From: RGIG8775 sp045128735
GTDB lineage: Bacteria; Bacillota; Clostridia; Oscillospirales; CAG-272
Assembly (NCBI GenBank): GCA_045128735.1
Contig: JBGVRT010000133.1
Coordinates: 28,929 to 92,928 of the forward strand
Length of the DNA stretch: 64,000 bases
Direction of reading: 5' to 3'
In this document: positions 33,768 to 40,844 of the stretch, in pieces
Position numbering within the stretch: the first letter of the stretch is position 1
Layout: each line of letters opens with the position of its first letter
The notes under the pieces: generated by a model
Database searches by the model: none
What the model saw: only the letters and a program-made list of their open reading frames with translations
What the model was told of the DNA's origin: nothing
Made by a program: the position numbers and the translations under genes

Positions 33768-34643
33768 TTACTTAGCTCTTCTTCTGAGAGAAACAAGTGC
33801 TGTTGCGCCAAGTGCAAGTGCAGCAACCATAGCTACTACAACGTAGATGATAGTTGTATCAGCTGTGTAGGGAGCGTAGTTGAACTTGATGTAACCCAAC
33901 TTGCTAACCATCCACTGGTTGAAACCGTTAACGGGGTCAGAGGATACCATGATACGGGTAGCAAGCTCGCCTGTAGAGTCGTAGTCGTTGATCATAAGAC
34001 CGAAGGAGATGTACTCGCCGATCTCATACTTGTCATCGGGAATGTCAATTCTAAACTCGCAGTCATAACCCTTATCGGTGTGCTTAGCTGTACCCTGAAG
34101 CCAGTTTACGGGGTTGGGAGAGCCCTGCTCTGCAGTACCCTGCATTGTTGTACCGGACTGACCAAGTCTTGCAGAGATGTAACCCTCGTGAGATACACGG
34201 GACTGGTAGGGAGTGTCGTCAGCAACGTTAAGACCGCTGTTATCCCAGTCAACAAGGATCTCTACGCTATCCTCGGTGTACTTGGACGTAAGCGCATCGG
34301 GAGCCTTTGTGTTAAGTGTAGCATCGGTTACTTCAACGTAAACCCAGATGTACTGTGTATCGTATACAATGTATGCAACGCCCTCTGCGGGAGCCTCGCC
34401 GTTTTCACGGGGATAGAACTCCCAGGGTGTGCCGTCCTGCTTCTTGGACACATAGTTGACCGGAATGGGAGTAGCTGCGTCGTAAACAGACTCCTTAACT
34501 GCGTCAAGTCTGATGGACTTTCTCTCAACGTTTGCGATTTCGCCGTAATTGTGGTAGCCTTCACCTGTCATTGCGCTTGTAGCAAGAGCAAATGTAGCTG
34601 CGAGCATCATTACAACGAGAACCAAGCTCAAAAACTTTTTCAT
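33768..34643 (-). CDS. Secreted/surface protein with CBM9-like sugar-binding domain and C-terminal membrane anchor
   Basis: 291 residues. A signal peptide (KKFLSLVLVVMMLAATFALATSA) is followed by an immunoglobulin-like beta domain with the CBM9/DOMON pattern: YIVYDTQYIWVYVEVTDATL, then TEDSVEILVDWDNSG, and GYDCEFRIDIPD. The C-terminus has one helix (IIYVVVAMVAALALGATALVSL) and RRRAK, so the protein stays membrane-anchored; no LPXTG-type motif is seen. It may bind plant or host glycans. It has a consensus promoter and its own terminator, so it is a single-gene unit. Confidence 0.8.
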   Translation of the reverse strand: MKKFLSLVLVVMMLAATFALATSAMTGEGYHNYGEIANVERKSIRLDAVKESVYDAATPIPVNYVSKKQDGTPWEFYPRENGEAPAEGVAYIVYDTQYIWVYVEVTDATLNTKAPDALTSKYTEDSVEILVDWDNSGLNVADDTPYQSRVSHEGYISARLGQSGTTMQGTAEQGSPNPVNWLQGTAKHTDKGYDCEFRIDIPDDKYEIGEYISFGLMINDYDSTGELATRIMVSSDPVNGFNQWMVSKLGYIKFNYAPYTADTTIIYVVVAMVAALALGATALVSLRRRAK

Positions 34644-34753
34644 AATATGTTCTCCTTATCTGTTTTCGTCGGACCTCGCCGACATAATTGTTTTTAGCAG
34701 ATGAAACGTAAAGCATAAATTGCCCAACACAACATCCGCTTATACACATCGGT

Positions 34754-34782
34754 ATTTTACCACATCCTAAGCTTTTTGTCAA
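34754..34782 (-). promoter_or_regulatory. Promoter of the CBM9-like gene
   Basis: On the minus strand TTGACA (34777-34782), 17 bases, TAAAAT (34754-34759), with TGTGG immediately before the -10. The leader is about 100 bases. Confidence 0.9.
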
Positions 34783-34869
34783 TACATTTTTATATTTTCG
34801 TCCAAATAAATAAACAAGTGCGCAAATGTTTGTACAATTTGACAATGCTTTTCTGTTGACAAATTTGCA

Positions 34870-34898
34870 ACAAACTGTTGATTTTTCAACAAGTTTGT
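34870..34898. promoter_or_regulatory. Palindromic operator candidate over the promoter of the E2-like gene
   Basis: ACAAACTGTTGA (34870-34881) and TCAACAAGTTTGT (34886-34898) are inverted repeats differing by one inserted base. They cover the -35 and spacer of the promoter at 34878-34906, as a repressor site would. Confidence 0.45.
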
Positions 34899-34906
34899 GG
34901 TATAAT
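34878..34906 (+). promoter_or_regulatory. Promoter of the E2-like gene
   Basis: TTGATT (34878-34883), 17 bases, TATAAT (34901-34906), with TGTGG before the -10. Confidence 0.8.
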
Positions 34907-34959
34907 TGCTGTATATGAACAAATTTCCGCCACAGAAACCCGATTTTAAGGAGATTTTA

Positions 34960-35946
34960 ATGAACGAAATCAAGACAAATGATGTTGAAGCGGTAAAGGA
35001 AGAAGTTGTTGAGGTCATCGACACGCCCACCGAAGAAACCGACACAAAAAAGAAAAAGAAGGACCCGCGCAGAAGAAGAAGGATACGCGGCGACCGCTCC
35101 GACGGCAGAAAGATAAGAACGTCAAGCCCTATGCTCAAGGCTACGCCCTACATTATGGCAAGGAGAAGCGACGCGCTTAACACTTATGCCGACAGCTTTG
35201 ACGTTACCGAAATCGACAAGTTCTGCCGCAGAAAGGTAAAAGAGGGCTACACCAATTTCGGATTTCTTCACGTTTTTCTTGCTGCTTACATAAGAACGGT
35301 ATCCCAGCGTCCCGGAATCAACCGCTTTATAAGCGGACAAAAGCTTTATTCGCGTGACGACGAGATAATAGTTGTAATGACCATCAAGCGAAATATGACG
35401 CTTGAAGCGAACGACACCTGCATTAAGGTACGCTTCTCGCCTACCGACACGGTTGACGACGTATACAGAAAGTTTGACGAGATAGTTCAGGCAAACAACT
35501 CCGAGGGCGAGACCAATTCCTTTGATAAGGTAAACAAGCTTTTGCTTCTCATTCCCGGTCTGCTGCTAAGATGGACGGTAAAGTTCTTGTTCTTCCTGGA
35601 CTACTTCGGCTGGCTACCCAAAAAGCTGCTTGAGGTTAGCCCCTTCCACGGCTCGCTGATAATTACAAGTATGGGCTCGCTTGGAATCAAGCCCGTATAC
35701 CACCACATTTACGATTTCGGCAACCTTCCCATATTCGTTGCTTACGGCGCAAAGCGCAGTGAGATAACACTTGATAAGGACGGAAGCCCTATCAGAAAGA
35801 GGTATATAGATATAAAGGTAGTAACCGACGAAAGAATATGCGACGGCTTCTACTACGCGTCCGCGTTCAAGCTTATGAGACGCTTTATTGAGCATCCCGA
35901 GGTGCTTGAGACACCTCCCGAAACGGTAGTTCCCGATATAGATTAA
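34960..35946 (+). CDS. CAT-fold protein related to 2-oxoacid dehydrogenase E2, catalytic His replaced
   Basis: 328 residues. Residues 1-60 are a charged, Lys/Arg-rich linker with no lipoyl domain; the rest resembles the catalytic trimer fold of E2 acyltransferases (IDKFCRRKVKEGYTNFGFLHVFLAAYIRTV, LIITSMGSLGIKPVYHHIYDFGN). The family motif DHRxxDG reads DERICDGFYY near residue 290, so the catalytic His is Glu. A hydrophobic stretch (LLLLIPGLLLRWTVKFLFFL) suggests membrane association. Likely not a dehydrogenase component; function unknown. The start at 34960 has AAGGAG upstream, and the longer frame overlaps the promoter. Confidence 0.7.
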   Translation: MNEIKTNDVEAVKEEVVEVIDTPTEETDTKKKKKDPRRRRRIRGDRSDGRKIRTSSPMLKATPYIMARRSDALNTYADSFDVTEIDKFCRRKVKEGYTNFGFLHVFLAAYIRTVSQRPGINRFISGQKLYSRDDEIIVVMTIKRNMTLEANDTCIKVRFSPTDTVDDVYRKFDEIVQANNSEGETNSFDKVNKLLLLIPGLLLRWTVKFLFFLDYFGWLPKKLLEVSPFHGSLIITSMGSLGIKPVYHHIYDFGNLPIFVAYGAKRSEITLDKDGSPIRKRYIDIKVVTDERICDGFYYASAFKLMRRFIEHPEVLETPPETVVPDID

Positions 35947-35983
35947 TTTTTTTGAAATATTTTGAATTTTTTTCAAAAAGCCA

Positions 35984-36012
35984 TTGACAACACAAAAAAA
36001 ATGTGGTATCAT
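35984..36012 (+). promoter_or_regulatory. Promoter of the 56-residue peptide gene
   Basis: TTGACA (35984-35989), 17 bases, TATCAT (36007-36012), with TGTGG before the -10. Confidence 0.85.
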
Positions 36013-36058
36013 ATGGTTGTAAATATTTTTGATTATTATTCAGGAGGCTGATATACCA

Positions 36059-36229
36059 ATGAAAAAGTTGTACGTTTCTCCCGAGGCAGTTAAGGTAAAT
36101 TTCGAAGCTAACGATATCATCGCTGTAAGCGGTATGCTTGTTAAGAGCACTTGGAACGGTTGGGGCGATACTGAAGGCATTATGTCTATTAGCTGGGATC
36201 AGCTTATCGGCAACACAACCAACGAGTAA
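36059..36229 (+). CDS. Small peptide gene of 56 residues, function unknown
   Basis: The product begins MKKLYVSPEAVKVNFEANDI and continues IAVSGMLVKSTWNGWGDT. The pattern MKK-Y-x-x-PE-x6-F-x2-(E/N)DII-x-x-SG is one I associate with many short clostridial proteins of unknown function, possibly leader-plus-core peptides; no modification enzyme gene is nearby. There is no signal peptide or membrane segment. It has its own promoter, AGGAGG 11 bases before the ATG and a 16-base-pair terminator, so it is clearly a real, probably highly expressed gene. Tryptophans (WNGWG and SWDQ) concentrate in the C-terminal half. Confidence 0.8.
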   Translation: MKKLYVSPEAVKVNFEANDIIAVSGMLVKSTWNGWGDTEGIMSISWDQLIGNTTNE

Positions 36230-36237
36230 TTGCCACG

Positions 36238-36272
36238 AAAAAAGAAGAAGCGCGGTGCGCTTCTTCTTTTTT
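36238..36272 (+). terminator. Very strong terminator of the peptide gene
   Basis: A perfect 16-base stem (36238-36253 with 36257-36272) around a GGT loop; the 3' arm ends in six T. The A-rich 5' arm also makes it usable in reverse. Confidence 0.92.
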
Positions 36273-36284
36273 CTTATTTCGATG

Positions 36285-36342
36285 CCGATAAATTTTTGTT
36301 TGAAGGTGTTAGCACTGCCACCTTCAAACACTGCTTTATCGG
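36285..36342. repeat. Two-tier symmetrical hairpin element, unknown function
   Basis: The outer stem CCGATAAA/TTTATCGG (36285-36292, 36335-36342) and inner stem GTTTGAAGGTG/CACCTTCAAAC (36298-36308, 36319-36329) are both perfect, separated by a symmetrical 5x5 internal loop. There is no T-run. CACTGC occurs both in the apical loop and beside the internal loop. It lies between two terminators and outside any gene. Confidence 0.7.
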
Positions 36343-36360
36343 TATAACTATGGGTATATT

Positions 36361-36391
36361 AAAGGGACTGTCTAAATGTGACAGTCCCTTT
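36361..36391. terminator. Terminator hairpin between the peptide gene and the ROK kinase gene
   Basis: AAAGGGACTGTC (36361-36372) and GACAGTCCCTTT (36380-36391) form a perfect 12-base stem. It is 16 bases past the ROK stop codon. Confidence 0.75.
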
Positions 36392-36407
36392 TCATTTGGG
36401 ATTTATT

Positions 36408-37370
36408 TTACATTCCAAGAACTGCCGCACCGATAATACCTGCGTCGTTCTTAAGCTGTGCAATGCGAATTTTTGTTTCCTCAACAATGCCGCTTCCGTA
36501 CTGCTGCTCGTGTATAGCAGGATATATCTCATCGATAAGCCACTGACCCTCGTTGGAAACACCGCCACCGAGAGAGATAACCTCAGGCTGGAAGATATTT
36601 ACGATATTTACAAGTCCCGTAACAAGGTAGGAAAGGTAGGTATCAACAACCTCTTTACCTGCCGCGTCGCCTGCTCTCATTGCATCAAACGCCGTTCTGC
36701 CCGAAATCTTACCCGCACTCGCGACGATTTTAGTCATAAGCGTTTCTCTGCCCTGCGCCTTGCACTCGTCAAGCTTCTCGCTTGTCATATTGATGAGTGC
36801 GGTTGCCGAGGAATAAGCCTCCCAACAGCCCTTGCGTCCGCAGGAGCACTGACGTCCGTTATGCTCGATAACGATATGACCGAGCTCACCGCCCGCGTAG
36901 TTAAAGCCCGAATGAACCTTGCCGTCGTTGATAATACCGCCGCCGACACCTGTGCCGAGGGTTATCATAACAGAGCTCTTGCTTCCCTTTGCCGCGCCTG
37001 CGATAGCCTCGCCCCACGCCGCCGCGTTAGCATCGTTTTCGATATATACCTTTTTACCGCCCAGCTTCTCGGAAAGGAGCTGACCGATGGGGAAATTCTT
37101 AAAGTTAAGGTTATTAGCGTACTCGACAACGCCTGTATCGTGGTTTGCAATACCGGGAGTAGCTATACCTACTGAAACAATGTCCTTTATATCAACCTTT
37201 GCCTCTTTACAAACGTCAAGGCAGAGCGCCGCCATATCGGCAACGATAAACTCAGCCGCGCGGTCCGCGCCTGTGGGAATACTCTTTTTGCAAACTATTT
37301 TGTAATTTTCATCAACGAGACCCGCCGCGATATTTGTGCCGCCAAGGTCCACACCAATTCTGTACATCAT
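36408..37370 (-). CDS. ROK-family glucokinase-like sugar kinase
   Basis: 320 residues. The ATP-binding motif IGVDLGGTNIAAGLVDE is at residues 5-21, the sugar-binding/catalytic Asp in ENDANAAAWGE near 110, and GELGHIVIEHNGRQCSCGRKGCWE near 155-180 is the ROK zinc site with its three cysteines. It probably phosphorylates glucose or a related hexose in the cytoplasm. AAGGAG stands 5 bases before the ATG. There is no DNA-binding domain, so it is a kinase rather than a NagC-type repressor. Confidence 0.92.
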   Translation of the reverse strand: MMYRIGVDLGGTNIAAGLVDENYKIVCKKSIPTGADRAAEFIVADMAALCLDVCKEAKVDIKDIVSVGIATPGIANHDTGVVEYANNLNFKNFPIGQLLSEKLGGKKVYIENDANAAAWGEAIAGAAKGSKSSVMITLGTGVGGGIINDGKVHSGFNYAGGELGHIVIEHNGRQCSCGRKGCWEAYSSATALINMTSEKLDECKAQGRETLMTKIVASAGKISGRTAFDAMRAGDAAGKEVVDTYLSYLVTGLVNIVNIFQPEVISLGGGVSNEGQWLIDEIYPAIHEQQYGSGIVEETKIRIAQLKNDAGIIGAAVLGM

Positions 37371-37407
37371 TATTTCTCCTTTAGCCAGAAATTTATTTAC
37401 TTTTGTT

Positions 37408-37436
37408 ATTATACCCTATTTTTTTAGGTGTGTCAA
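37408..37436 (-). promoter_or_regulatory. Promoter of the ROK kinase gene
   Basis: On the minus strand TTGACA (37431-37436), 17 bases, TATAAT (37408-37413). The spacer contains the dyad CCTA...TAGG. Confidence 0.9.
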
Positions 37437-37445
37437 TAGGTTTAA

Positions 37446-38309
37446 TCACAATTCGATACAATTAGTTCCCTCTCCCGACACGTAATGAGTCTTTACGCCG
37501 AGAATATCCATCCATTTGCGCGTGACCGCCGTGCCGTACATTCTGATTCTCTTCATACGAGTCAGCTTTTCAACGTCGGAAAGATATTTGGGAACCTCAA
37601 CCTCATCGTAGAGCCACTTGGGGGCGCACCAAAGGCAAGCCTTTGGCATTATTTCGGCATAGACCTCCATACCTACGTTCATATGACCGTGATGCGCCAT
37701 TTGCACGATATCGGATTTCAGCAGGTGTCTCGACTCTCTGAAAAGCACGTCGCCGCCGTCGGGACCGAGGTCGCCGAGAAACAGTACACTTGTGTCGGGG
37801 GTGGTAAGCTTAAAGACGAGAGAGCTGTCGTTCATAAGGTTGGCGGTCAGTCCTTCGTGATATGAATATATGAAGTCAATTTTGCACTCGTCAACCTCTA
37901 TGCTCTCGCCCTGAGCCGTAAAATGTGCCTTTTCTCCGAGAAGCGGCTCAACTTCAAGGAAGGACGGCAGGGTTTCGTTAAGCTCCCTGCAATAGTAGCC
38001 GTAATCGGGAACATCCTTGTTTTCAATTATACCGTAGGGTGGGAAATTATAGTACACGTGCTCGATATCAAAATCTGCACAGCAATTTTTTCTCATTTCA
38101 TCCACAAATCCGCTTATATGGTCGGTGTGGGCGTGGGTAAGTATCCACGCGGATATATGTCTGCCGCCCACGTGCTCCTTTAAGAGCGGCATATCCTCGG
38201 GGCGTCCGCCGTCAATTATAATGACGTTATCCTGCTTTGTCACCACCACAAAGGACATCATAAACGGACTTGTTTCAGTGAGCTGATAGAGCAAGGTTTT
38301 TTCGTTCAT
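37446..38309 (-). CDS. Metallo-beta-lactamase fold hydrolase
   Basis: 287 residues. The metal-binding signature THAHTDHISG is near residue 58, with later ligands in MNDSSLVFKL...SVLFLGDLGPDGGD and MAHHGHMNVG. The order and spacing resemble the ComEC-type branch of the fold (stand-alone). The substrate is unknown. Its ATG overlaps the stop of a 25-residue ORF (ATGA). No terminator separates it from the larA-like gene, so it probably belongs to that transcript. Confidence 0.85.
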   Translation of the reverse strand: MNEKTLLYQLTETSPFMMSFVVVTKQDNVIIIDGGRPEDMPLLKEHVGGRHISAWILTHAHTDHISGFVDEMRKNCCADFDIEHVYYNFPPYGIIENKDVPDYGYYCRELNETLPSFLEVEPLLGEKAHFTAQGESIEVDECKIDFIYSYHEGLTANLMNDSSLVFKLTTPDTSVLFLGDLGPDGGDVLFRESRHLLKSDIVQMAHHGHMNVGMEVYAEIMPKACLWCAPKWLYDEVEVPKYLSDVEKLTRMKRIRMYGTAVTRKWMDILGVKTHYVSGEGTNCIEL

Positions 38310-38383
38310 TTCAATTCTCCGTCAATTTTATTGGAAGTCGCAATAGATATATGGTCACCGTGCGTCATTATCATAAATCTCAT
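38306..38383 (-). CDS. Tiny coupled ORF of 25 codons before the MBL gene
   Basis: A frame encoding MRFMIMTHGDHISIATSNKI and five more residues. Its ATG overlaps the stop of the preceding 20-residue ORF and its stop overlaps the start of the MBL gene, both as ATGA. It may be a leader peptide, a coupling device, or the remains of a frameshifted gene. Confidence 0.35.
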   Translation of the reverse strand: MRFMIMTHGDHISIATSNKIDGELK

Positions 38384-38442
38384 TCAGAAAATACCGAAGC
38401 AAGCATTAAAATTGCGGTTACAAGTGATATAATTTTCTTCAT
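38380..38442 (-). CDS. 20-residue ORF that is all signal peptide
   Basis: The ORF encodes MKKIISLVTAILMLASVFSE, a textbook signal peptide start that stops where the mature protein should begin. It begins 12 bases behind the larA-like stop, with AAAGG upstream. It is either a decayed secreted-protein gene (frameshift at the stop) or a genuine tiny membrane peptide. Confidence 0.4.
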   Translation of the reverse strand: MKKIISLVTAILMLASVFSE

Positions 38443-38454
38443 GGGCATTCGCCT

Positions 38455-39735
38455 TTACTTGTCTACCACCATCACGGCAATTCCGTCGGGAATGGCGGTT
38501 ATCGTCGGTTTTGGGGTGCCAAGTATCTCCTTGGCTTTATCAAGTGCCTCGTCTATGCTGTGTGCGGGTATCATATGCATATCGCTTATCATACTGTCGG
38601 GGGCTTCGGATACGAAAATCACGTCAGCCTTTTGCAAAATGCGTACAAGAATCTGCCCCTCCCATTGGTCGGGGAGAGTTTCGTTTCTGCCCTTTGACAG
38701 TATGCCCGACATAATTTTACCCAAATCAGCCTCGTCGGCAAGCTGATGATAGAAGGACTCGCCGCCGTGACCGTCGTTGCATTTTGCCAGCATAATTATT
38801 ACACCGCCCTTTTTAACGGTTGCCTCTGCCGCGGTCATTCCCTTTACCGACTGATAGATATTCTGGTCAAGGGGATATCCGCCGTTGGTGGATATTGCAA
38901 TATCGGCAGGAATCGGAGCAACGCGACAAAGCCCCGAAAGGAAGTCACAGCCCGCGCGGTGCGCCTTTTCAACGTCACCCGCCACAGCGTATATAGCCTC
39001 CTTGTTTTCGTCAATAATTACGTTAACAACGTAAGCAAGCTTTGCACGCTTAGCCGCCCAAAGCATATCGTTATGTATTGGATTTCCGTCAAGCACACCT
39101 GTTCTCGCCTTATCGCTTGCTATAAACTCGGAGCAATGGTTTGCAAGAACAGTCTCGCGTGAGGCTACGCCCGGAAGCACGCTTTTGCGTCCGCCCGAAA
39201 AGCCCGCGAAGAAGTGTGGCTCGATAAAGCCCTCGGCAACAAGCAGATCTGCCTCTGCCGCAAGGCGGTTTATCTTAAGCGCACCTCCAGACGGAAGTGT
39301 GCCGAGGTGAACCATATCTTCATCATTTGTGGAAATATGCACCTCAATCTTTTCGTTTTCAACAATTTCTTCCCCAAACTTGGCAACAAGCTCCTCGCGT
39401 GTGGTTAAGCGATGGCAGCCCGTAGCTATAAGAATAGTTATATCGGCATCGGGGTTTGACGAGCGAATTTCCTCAAGCATTGGTGGCACGATGACCTTAC
39501 TCGGAACGGGTCTGGTATGGTCGCTTGCAATAAGCACGATTTTCTTTTTACCCTTTGCAAGCTCGGCAAGCGAAGGAGAGCCGATAGGCGACTCCATTGC
39601 CTTTTTTACAAGCTCAATTCCGCGAAGCTCGGCAGTATATCCGTGAAGCGACGAGGTAAGGATACCAAGCAGGTTTTCTCCCTCAAAATCGTATTCCAGA
39701 AACTCTTTTCCGTATGGAAAGCGTACTCTGCTCAT
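38455..39735 (-). CDS. LarA-like protein (DUF2088, nickel-pincer lactate racemase family)
   Basis: About 426 residues. Conserved stretches are SDHTRPVPSK (near 67-76), LIATGCHRLT, HFFAGFSGGRKSVLPG (the Lys that carries the nickel-pincer nucleotide in LarA, His nearby) and LANHCSEF. Characterised members racemise lactate, and relatives act on other 2-hydroxyacids. No larB/larC/larE cofactor genes lie in this window. ATG at 39735 with AAGGAG, overlapping the stop of the RNase III-like gene by ATGA. Confidence 0.85.
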   Translation of the reverse strand: MSRVRFPYGKEFLEYDFEGENLLGILTSSLHGYTAELRGIELVKKAMESPIGSPSLAELAKGKKKIVLIASDHTRPVPSKVIVPPMLEEIRSSNPDADITILIATGCHRLTTREELVAKFGEEIVENEKIEVHISTNDEDMVHLGTLPSGGALKINRLAAEADLLVAEGFIEPHFFAGFSGGRKSVLPGVASRETVLANHCSEFIASDKARTGVLDGNPIHNDMLWAAKRAKLAYVVNVIIDENKEAIYAVAGDVEKAHRAGCDFLSGLCRVAPIPADIAISTNGGYPLDQNIYQSVKGMTAAEATVKKGGVIIMLAKCNDGHGGESFYHQLADEADLGKIMSGILSKGRNETLPDQWEGQILVRILQKADVIFVSEAPDSMISDMHMIPAHSIDEALDKAKEILGTPKPTITAIPDGIAVMVVDK

Positions 39736-40202
39736 ATATTTTCTCCTTGTTCCCTCAAAAATTTGACCGTCCAATTCTTGGCGTATTCAAAGCCCTTGTC
39801 AAGATAGATTGCGCCTATTACAGCCTCAACGCTGTCGTCGTGCTCGTTGTGGTTAAATCTATTTCTGCCGCTGACCTCATCGTAAAATTTGCCTTCGCCG
39901 TTAAAATAGTATTTGTATATTCCCAACCGTTCGGAAATACCGTAAAGACTTTTATTGTCAACTATCTCCTTTTTTCTGTTGGTTATTTCTTCCTTACCAA
40001 ATCCCTCTTTATACAGCTTTTCGGTCACCGCAAGTCCCAACACCGAATCGCCCAAGGTAGCAAGCGACTGATTGGCGTAATCGTTATTCTCTATTGGCTC
40101 GCGGTTCATTGCCTTTATCAGGAATTCAATGTTATCGTACTCATAATTAAGCTTTTTGGCAAGTTGCTTTATTCTCGACGCAATTTTAGACATGTTTTTC
40201 AC
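39732..40202 (-). CDS. Stand-alone RNase III-domain protein
   Basis: About 156 residues, a single RNase III domain with no double-stranded RNA-binding domain. The signature regions are QSLATLGDSVLGL and DDSVEAVIGAIYLDKGF. The Asp of GDS and the Asp and Glu of DDSVEA are kept, but the segment normally reading NERLEFLGD is NQSLATLGD, so two glutamates are gone and activity is uncertain. It differs from Mini-III, which is usually beside cysS. The start is GTG at 40202, overlapping the SGNH gene's stop (GTGA), with GGAGGAG upstream. Confidence 0.75.
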   Translation of the reverse strand: MKNMSKIASRIKQLAKKLNYEYDNIEFLIKAMNREPIENNDYANQSLATLGDSVLGLAVTEKLYKEGFGKEEITNRKKEIVDNKSLYGISERLGIYKYYFNGEGKFYDEVSGRNRFNHNEHDDSVEAVIGAIYLDKGFEYAKNWTVKFLREQGENI

Positions 40203-40831
40203 GTTGTTTCTCCTCCGTACCACAATGGGATATCCTTAAGCTTGCTCCAGACAAACTCGCCCATATTCTTACCGCCGAGGTCGTTCAAGTGAATATTATC
40301 CTTTTGATAATCTTTCGCCTTTACGCGGGCATAGCCAAATCCGCCCTCGGTAAAAATATTTATTACGGGTACGCCGTTAAGGTGACCAACACGCTCGGCA
40401 AGCTCGGCAAACTCAAGCCCTGTAAGCTCTCTTTTTATCTTCTTTTCGGGCTCGATATTATTGCTCAGGATCATAACGATAAGAACTATCTGTGCCTTGG
40501 TATTTTCCTGCAGATATCTTATACACTGATTAAGGCAACCGCAAAAGGATTCATCATCGGTATCGTATACGTCGCCGTGATTGCCGCTTTCATTGGGAAG
40601 GACCTCAAGAGTGATAAGATCTGCGTTTTGCTTGCCGTCATCCATATTCATAACGGCGAGCTTATTGTTGCCTTTGCCGAAACCGTCGGGAGTGAGACAA
40701 CCGCCGGGTATACCTTTATTGACCACCTTAAGCCCCGAAAGCTCCTCAACTATGGGGACGTATTTGCCTTGCGATATACTTGTCATTGACGTGCCGTATG
40801 CGTACCACGTTTTTCCGTTCCAATGATTCAT
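40199..40831 (-). CDS. SGNH/GDSL-type esterase or lipase
   Basis: About 210 residues. The nucleophile block is YGTSMTSI (a GTS form of GDS), block II has NKGIPGG, block III LEVLPNESGNHGD, and the catalytic Asp-His pair DNIHLNDLG near residue 185. There is no signal peptide, so it is probably cytoplasmic and acts on a small ester. The start is the ATG at 40831 with GGAGG 5 bases upstream. It lies 13 bases behind the kinase gene and overlaps the RNase III-like gene. Confidence 0.82.
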   Translation of the reverse strand: MNHWNGKTWYAYGTSMTSISQGKYVPIVEELSGLKVVNKGIPGGCLTPDGFGKGNNKLAVMNMDDGKQNADLITLEVLPNESGNHGDVYDTDDESFCGCLNQCIRYLQENTKAQIVLIVMILSNNIEPEKKIKRELTGLEFAELAERVGHLNGVPVINIFTEGGFGYARVKAKDYQKDNIHLNDLGGKNMGEFVWSKLKDIPLWYGGETT

Positions 40832-40844
40832 TTTTCCCTCCATA

